Of a stretch of 64,000 bases of DNA, positions 60,491-64,000 are shown one piece after another. The position numbers were made by a program, and so were the translations under genes. The notes beneath the pieces were generated by a model, which was not told the DNA's origin, ran no database searches, and was given only the letters and a program-made list of their open reading frames with translations. Where the stretch lies: positions 868,001-932,000 of the forward strand of contig NZ_SAUF01000002.1 in assembly GCF_004023665.1 (NCBI RefSeq). The letters run 5' to 3'. Position 1 is the stretch's first letter; every line of letters starts with the position of its first letter. The stretch is from Afifella aestuarii. GTDB lineage: Bacteria; Pseudomonadota; Alphaproteobacteria; Rhizobiales; Afifellaceae.

Positions 60491-62140
60491 TCAGGCCGCG
60501 CGCGCACCGGCCTTTGTTTCGGAAAGCGCGGCTTTCAGCGGCTCGAGATAGGCTTCGTAGGCGCGCCAGGCTTCGACGCGCCTGGTATGCACGGGCTCCC
60601 GCACCTGCGCATGCGAGGCAGTCTGCGTGAGGCGCTTGCTTTCGTGGAAGGCAAGGCAGCGCGGATCCCAGGGGAGGCCGGCCGCATCGACGAGCTTCGG
60701 CGCGGCGTTTTCCGGATCTCCGACGAGCTCTTCATAGCGGCATTCGAACACCGTCTGCGGCAGCACCGTCGTGACGTGCGCGGTGAGCTCTTCATAGAGC
60801 CCATAATAGCGCCCGAGCGTAGTGAGATCGCGCCGATAGGCGTGCCAGTCCCCGAGATCGGTGGTGAAGCAGGAAAAGCAGGTCGCCATCGGATCGCGCC
60901 TGGCGTGAATGAAGCGCGCCTTGGGGAAGAGAAGGGCGATCAGCCAGAGATGCAGGAAATTGTGCGGCGTCTTGTCGGTGATGCGCGCCGCAGGTCCCGC
61001 GATCTGTTTGAGCCGCTCCAGGTAGAGGGGCGCGATGCGCGACAGCTGTGCCCCATCGAGACTGTGCAGATGTGCGGCGAGCTTTTCTGGCGGCACGGCG
61101 TTGCGCTCTCGCGTGAAGCGGATGCCGAGTTCGGAGACCGCGCGCTGAAAGAAGGGGAGCTCGCCTGCAGCCGCCGCCTGCGGATGCGCGGTGACGATCT
61201 GCTCCATGAGGCTGGTGCCCGAGCGCGGCATGCCGAAGATCAGAACCGGCACCTCGCTGTCGTGGCCGATGCTGCGGCGCTCTGAGAAGAAGTCGGGCGT
61301 CACCGCCTCTTTGAAGGCCGCCACCATCTCGGCGAAATAGCCGAGATCGAATTCCGGCAGCAGGGCATTGCCGGCGGTCGCATGGGCGAAGGATTTCTCT
61401 TCCCGCTTCAGCCGTCGGTCGAGGCCGGAAAGGCCGAAATGCAGCATCCGCCGTTCGACCTTTGGATGCTTTGCGTCCTCGGCCATCGCTTCGATGTCGG
61501 CATATTCCGGCGGTTCGGCCTCAAAGCGGCCGGCTTCCAGCAGGCCGGCATAGACGACGGGGCGTCTGTCGCCAGAGGCGAGCATGTCCCGGTAGAGTTT
61601 TTCGGCGTCGGCATTGCGTCCGCGATAGAGCACAAGGCCCGCGAGCCTGAGCTTTGCCGTCGGGTCGCGCGGATTGAGCTCGGCCGCCCGGCGCAGCATC
61701 TCTTCCGCCTTGTCGGCGTCGCCGGCGCGCAGATAGGCGCTGCCGAGGGCAGACAGAAGCGCCGGCGCCTTGGGCGCGAGCGAAACCGCCTCCTTGAGCT
61801 GGCGGAGGGCGGAACTGATATCGCCGCTTTCCAGATAGGCGAGGCCGAGAAGATGGCGCGGTTCGGGCTCCTTGCGTTTGGCGGCGACGGCCGTCTTCAG
61901 CGGTTCGATCGCGTCGGCCGGGCGGCCGACCCCGAGGAAGATGCGCCCGATCGCAAAATTGATCTGTGCGTCCCGAGGCAAAAGCGTCTGGGCCTGACGA
62001 TAATGGGCGAGTGCCGCATCGAGCCGTCCGGCGCGCTCAAAGCCTGCACCTTTGGCAACGATGGAGGCGGCCATGGCACGCTTTTCCTCCGGCGAGCGCC
62101 GCTGCTTGCCGTCGGCCGAATGCGAATTGTCGTGGGTCAT
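60491..62140 (-). CDS. TPR-repeat sulfotransferase
   Basis: 549 residues. Five or so TPR units fill about 25-200 (AALAHYRQAQTLLPRDAQIN, AEEMLRRAAELNPRDP). The sulfotransferase domain (about 295-520) has the PAPS-binding PVLIFGMPRSGTSLMEQIV loop and the later FIHARRDPM segment. Such proteins sulfate peptides, glycans or small molecules. No signal peptide, so cytoplasmic. It reads alone on the minus strand. Confidence 0.9.
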   Translation of the reverse strand: MTHDNSHSADGKQRRSPEEKRAMAASIVAKGAGFERAGRLDAALAHYRQAQTLLPRDAQINFAIGRIFLGVGRPADAIEPLKTAVAAKRKEPEPRHLLGLAYLESGDISSALRQLKEAVSLAPKAPALLSALGSAYLRAGDADKAEEMLRRAAELNPRDPTAKLRLAGLVLYRGRNADAEKLYRDMLASGDRRPVVYAGLLEAGRFEAEPPEYADIEAMAEDAKHPKVERRMLHFGLSGLDRRLKREEKSFAHATAGNALLPEFDLGYFAEMVAAFKEAVTPDFFSERRSIGHDSEVPVLIFGMPRSGTSLMEQIVTAHPQAAAAGELPFFQRAVSELGIRFTRERNAVPPEKLAAHLHSLDGAQLSRIAPLYLERLKQIAGPAARITDKTPHNFLHLWLIALLFPKARFIHARRDPMATCFSCFTTDLGDWHAYRRDLTTLGRYYGLYEELTAHVTTVLPQTVFECRYEELVGDPENAAPKLVDAAGLPWDPRCLAFHESKRLTQTASHAQVREPVHTRRVEAWRAYEAYLEPLKAALSETKAGARAA

Positions 62141-62253
62141 GGATGTATGAAGATGAATCCCGGCATGCTTGTCAATCGACGGGTGGGAAGCCGCACGGGC
62201 TTTTTGGAAACCGTGCGTTTCCCTTCAGAAATAGTGATGGCGCCGGGGCCGGC

Positions 62254-63801
62254 TCAGTCCGCGGCGACCATCCCACCGCCGCCCATATGCTGCGGTTTGC
62301 GCATGAAGAGGATGAGCGGGAGCACAGCGAGCGTGATCAACATCATCAGTTTGAAGTCGTCGATATAGGCGATCATCATGGCCTGCTGGTTGATGCTCTG
62401 GCTAAGGACGGCGATCGCCGTCTCGCGGCTCGCCCCGAGCGAACTCGCCGCCTGATCGAGCATCGGGTTGAACGGCGTGATATGCGCGCCGAGTTCGGCG
62501 TGGTTGATCTGGACGTTGTGGGCGAGCACCGTCGTGACGACGGAAATGCCGACGCTCGAGCCGATATTGCGCAACAGACTGAAGAGGCTGGCGCCATCCG
62601 TGCGGAAGCGCGGCTCCAGGGTCGCGAAGGCGACGGTGGAGAGAGGCACCATGACGAGCCCGAGCCCCAATCCCTGGATGATGCCGCTCGAGATGAGCAG
62701 ATGGTTGTCCATCAGCGGGGTGAAGCTGCTCATCTGATGCAGCGAATACGCGGTGAGGCACAGGCCGCAGAAGATCAGGATGCGCGGATCGACCCGCTGC
62801 ACGAGCCGTCCGACGACGATCATGGAGATCATCGTACCGACGCCGCGGGGGGCCAGAACGAGACCTGTCGTCACCACCGGATAACCCATGATGTTCTGCA
62901 GCATCGGCGGCAGAAGGGCGAGGGCGGCGAGCAGGATCATGCCGACCATGAAGATCAGCACGAGGCCGGTGACGAGATTGCGGTCCTTGAAGATCTTGAG
63001 GTCGAGGAACGGATGCTCCGTGCTCAGGGCGTGGATGATGAAAATCCACAGGCCGGAGATCGTCAGGCCGAGTTCGATCCAGATTTCGGGCGAAGAGAAC
63101 CATTCCACCTGTTCGCCGCGGTCGAGCAGCATCTGAAGAGCGCCGATGGCGATGGCGAGCATCGCAAAGCCGAAGAAATCGAAGCCGCGATGCCGGCGCT
63201 CCGTATCCGGGAGAAAGACCAGCATGCCGATGAAGGCGACGATGCCCACGGGCAGGTTGACGAAAAACACCCAGCGCCAGTCGAAGGTGTCCGTGAGCCA
63301 GCCTCCGAGCGTCGGGCCGATGATCGGGCCGATCATGATGCCGGCGCCCCAGATCGCCATCGCCTGGCCGTGCTTCTCCTTCGGATTGATGTCGAGGAGC
63401 ACCGCCTGTGAGAGCGGCACGAGGGCAGCGCCGCACAATCCCTGTAGGACGCGGAAGACGACCATCATTTCGAGGCTGGTCGAGAGACCGCAGAGCATGG
63501 AGGTGGCCGTGAAGCCGACGACGCTGCCGAGAAACAGCTCGCGCGTGCCGTAGCGATCCGACAGCCAGCCGGTGACCGGCGTCATGATCGCGGCGGCGAC
63601 GATGTACGAGGTCAAGACCCAGGTGACCTGATCCTGCGTCGCCCCGAGGCTGCCGCGCATGGACGGCAACGCCACGTTGGCGATGGTCGTGTCGAGGATC
63701 TGCATGATCGTCGCCAGCATGATGAACACCGTCACCATGGGGCGATTGATCTCGCGCGGCGCCGCAGGGGCCGCCGCGTCCTGGGTCGTGGAAGTGGCCA
63801 T
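62254..63801 (-). CDS. emrB: EmrB-type MFS drug efflux transporter (DHA2, 14 TM)
   Basis: 515 residues with about fourteen membrane helices. ATIMQILDTTIANVALPSM in helix 1, the WVLTSYIVAAAIMTPVTGWL segment and LSDRYGTRELF are the EmrB/QacA signatures. Proton-driven export across the inner membrane. It starts two bases after the EmrA-like gene, so both form one operon for a tripartite pump with an outer-membrane channel. Confidence 0.93.
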   Translation of the reverse strand: MATSTTQDAAAPAAPREINRPMVTVFIMLATIMQILDTTIANVALPSMRGSLGATQDQVTWVLTSYIVAAAIMTPVTGWLSDRYGTRELFLGSVVGFTATSMLCGLSTSLEMMVVFRVLQGLCGAALVPLSQAVLLDINPKEKHGQAMAIWGAGIMIGPIIGPTLGGWLTDTFDWRWVFFVNLPVGIVAFIGMLVFLPDTERRHRGFDFFGFAMLAIAIGALQMLLDRGEQVEWFSSPEIWIELGLTISGLWIFIIHALSTEHPFLDLKIFKDRNLVTGLVLIFMVGMILLAALALLPPMLQNIMGYPVVTTGLVLAPRGVGTMISMIVVGRLVQRVDPRILIFCGLCLTAYSLHQMSSFTPLMDNHLLISSGIIQGLGLGLVMVPLSTVAFATLEPRFRTDGASLFSLLRNIGSSVGISVVTTVLAHNVQINHAELGAHITPFNPMLDQAASSLGASRETAIAVLSQSINQQAMMIAYIDDFKLMMLITLAVLPLILFMRKPQHMGGGGMVAAD

Positions 63802-63803
63802 GG

Positions 63804-64000
63804 TCAGTGCTGCGTCACACCCTGGGCCGCGACCGTCTCATGCGCCTGGGCCGTGGTGGTGGGAAAATCGAAGCCGAGAAAGGCGAGGCCTTTTTCGACG
63901 AACTCTGGCAGTTCCGGCGAGCGGCCGGTATCGACGGTGGCGCTGACGCTCATGCCGGTGCGCAGGGGGACGTCTTTCGGCAGATCGGCGATTGCGATGC
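63804..64000 (-). CDS. emrA: EmrA/HlyD-type membrane fusion protein, C-terminal fragment
   Basis: The last 64 codons of a gene that begins beyond the window. IADLPKDVPLRTGMSVSATVDTG is the conserved C-terminal beta domain of HlyD/EmrA adaptors. It links the EmrB transporter to an outer-membrane channel across the periplasm. Confidence 0.85.
   Translation of the reverse strand, partial: IAIADLPKDVPLRTGMSVSATVDTGRSPELPEFVEKGLAFLGFDFPTTTAQAHETVAAQGVTQH

Noticed and set aside
1-64000. CRISPR arrays, rRNA or tRNA genes, transposases and integrases
   Set aside because: I read all intergenic stretches for regularly spaced repeats, cloverleaf-like T-loop sequence and mobile-element proteins and found none I could support.

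Overview
This is a GC-rich chromosomal segment with dense codirectional gene blocks, frequent ATGA/GTGA overlaps and few RNA or mobile features. The gene families point to an alphaproteobacterium of the order Hyphomicrobiales (Rhizobiales): an RcGTA-like gene transfer agent (GTA) cluster, a feuN-feuP-feuQ-like regulatory operon, the cycHJKL cytochrome c biogenesis operon close to degP, a two-component pair and glnE, and a GbdR-like regulator of methylated-amine metabolism. I could not run searches, so the taxonomic call is inference from gene content and order. No tRNA, rRNA, CRISPR array or transposase was recognised.

Layout. 1-14.6 kb: GTA structural genes from the end of the portal gene (g3) through g3.5, prohead protease, capsid, connector, stopper, tail terminator, major tail protein, tail chaperone, tape measure, baseplate genes g12-g15, then a GH19 endolysin-like gene and a holin-like gene. 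The cluster is split after the portal gene by a divergent EamA transporter/LysR regulator cassette. The tail chaperone g10/g10.1 carries an in-frame A AAA AAC slippery heptamer, and g10.1 has no usable start codon of its own, which implies a programmed -1 frameshift. 14.65-16.1 kb: a degraded parDE toxin-antitoxin unit in a lower-GC patch, and a small membrane protein. 16.1-19.4 kb: feuNPQ-like envelope regulation and a glycine-zipper lipoprotein. 19.5-23.7 kb: ccmI-ccmE-ccmF-ccmH (cycHJKL). 23.9-27.5 kb: a GT2/GT-C-like/GtrA envelope glycosylation set. 27.7-34.5 kb: degP, a second OmpR/EnvZ-type pair, glnE. 34.5-41.4 kb (minus strand): an orphan Rieske protein gene, a LysR regulator, a PAS sensor kinase and pepN. 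41.6-48.3 kb: Nudix hydrolase, DUF1328 peptide, folD, a methyltransferase, an esterase, a PhoD-like phosphatase and an M20 amidohydrolase. 48.4-50.8 kb: a small operon of membrane protein, winged-helix regulator and undecaprenyl diphosphate synthase paralogue, with two matching 17-bp palindromes and a frameshift in the synthase. 50.9-54.4 kb: a dimethylglycine-dehydrogenase-like flavoprotein whose last ten residues are repeated at the end of a neighbouring hicAB module, then a chorismate mutase. 54.4-64 kb: HAD phosphatase, lipoprotein, DUF1194, GbdR-like regulator, formate-THF ligase, SDR, TPR-sulfotransferase and an EmrAB-type efflux pair running off the end.

Themes. Envelope stress and biogenesis recur (FeuNPQ, DegP, Ccm, GtrA set, UppS). 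A one-carbon theme links the DMGDH-like enzyme, FolD, formate-THF ligase and the GbdR-like regulator. The most interesting signals are the frameshift in the GTA tail chaperone, the paired operators of the winged-helix/UppS operon, and the hicB gene ending in a synonymously diverged copy of its neighbour's 3' end.
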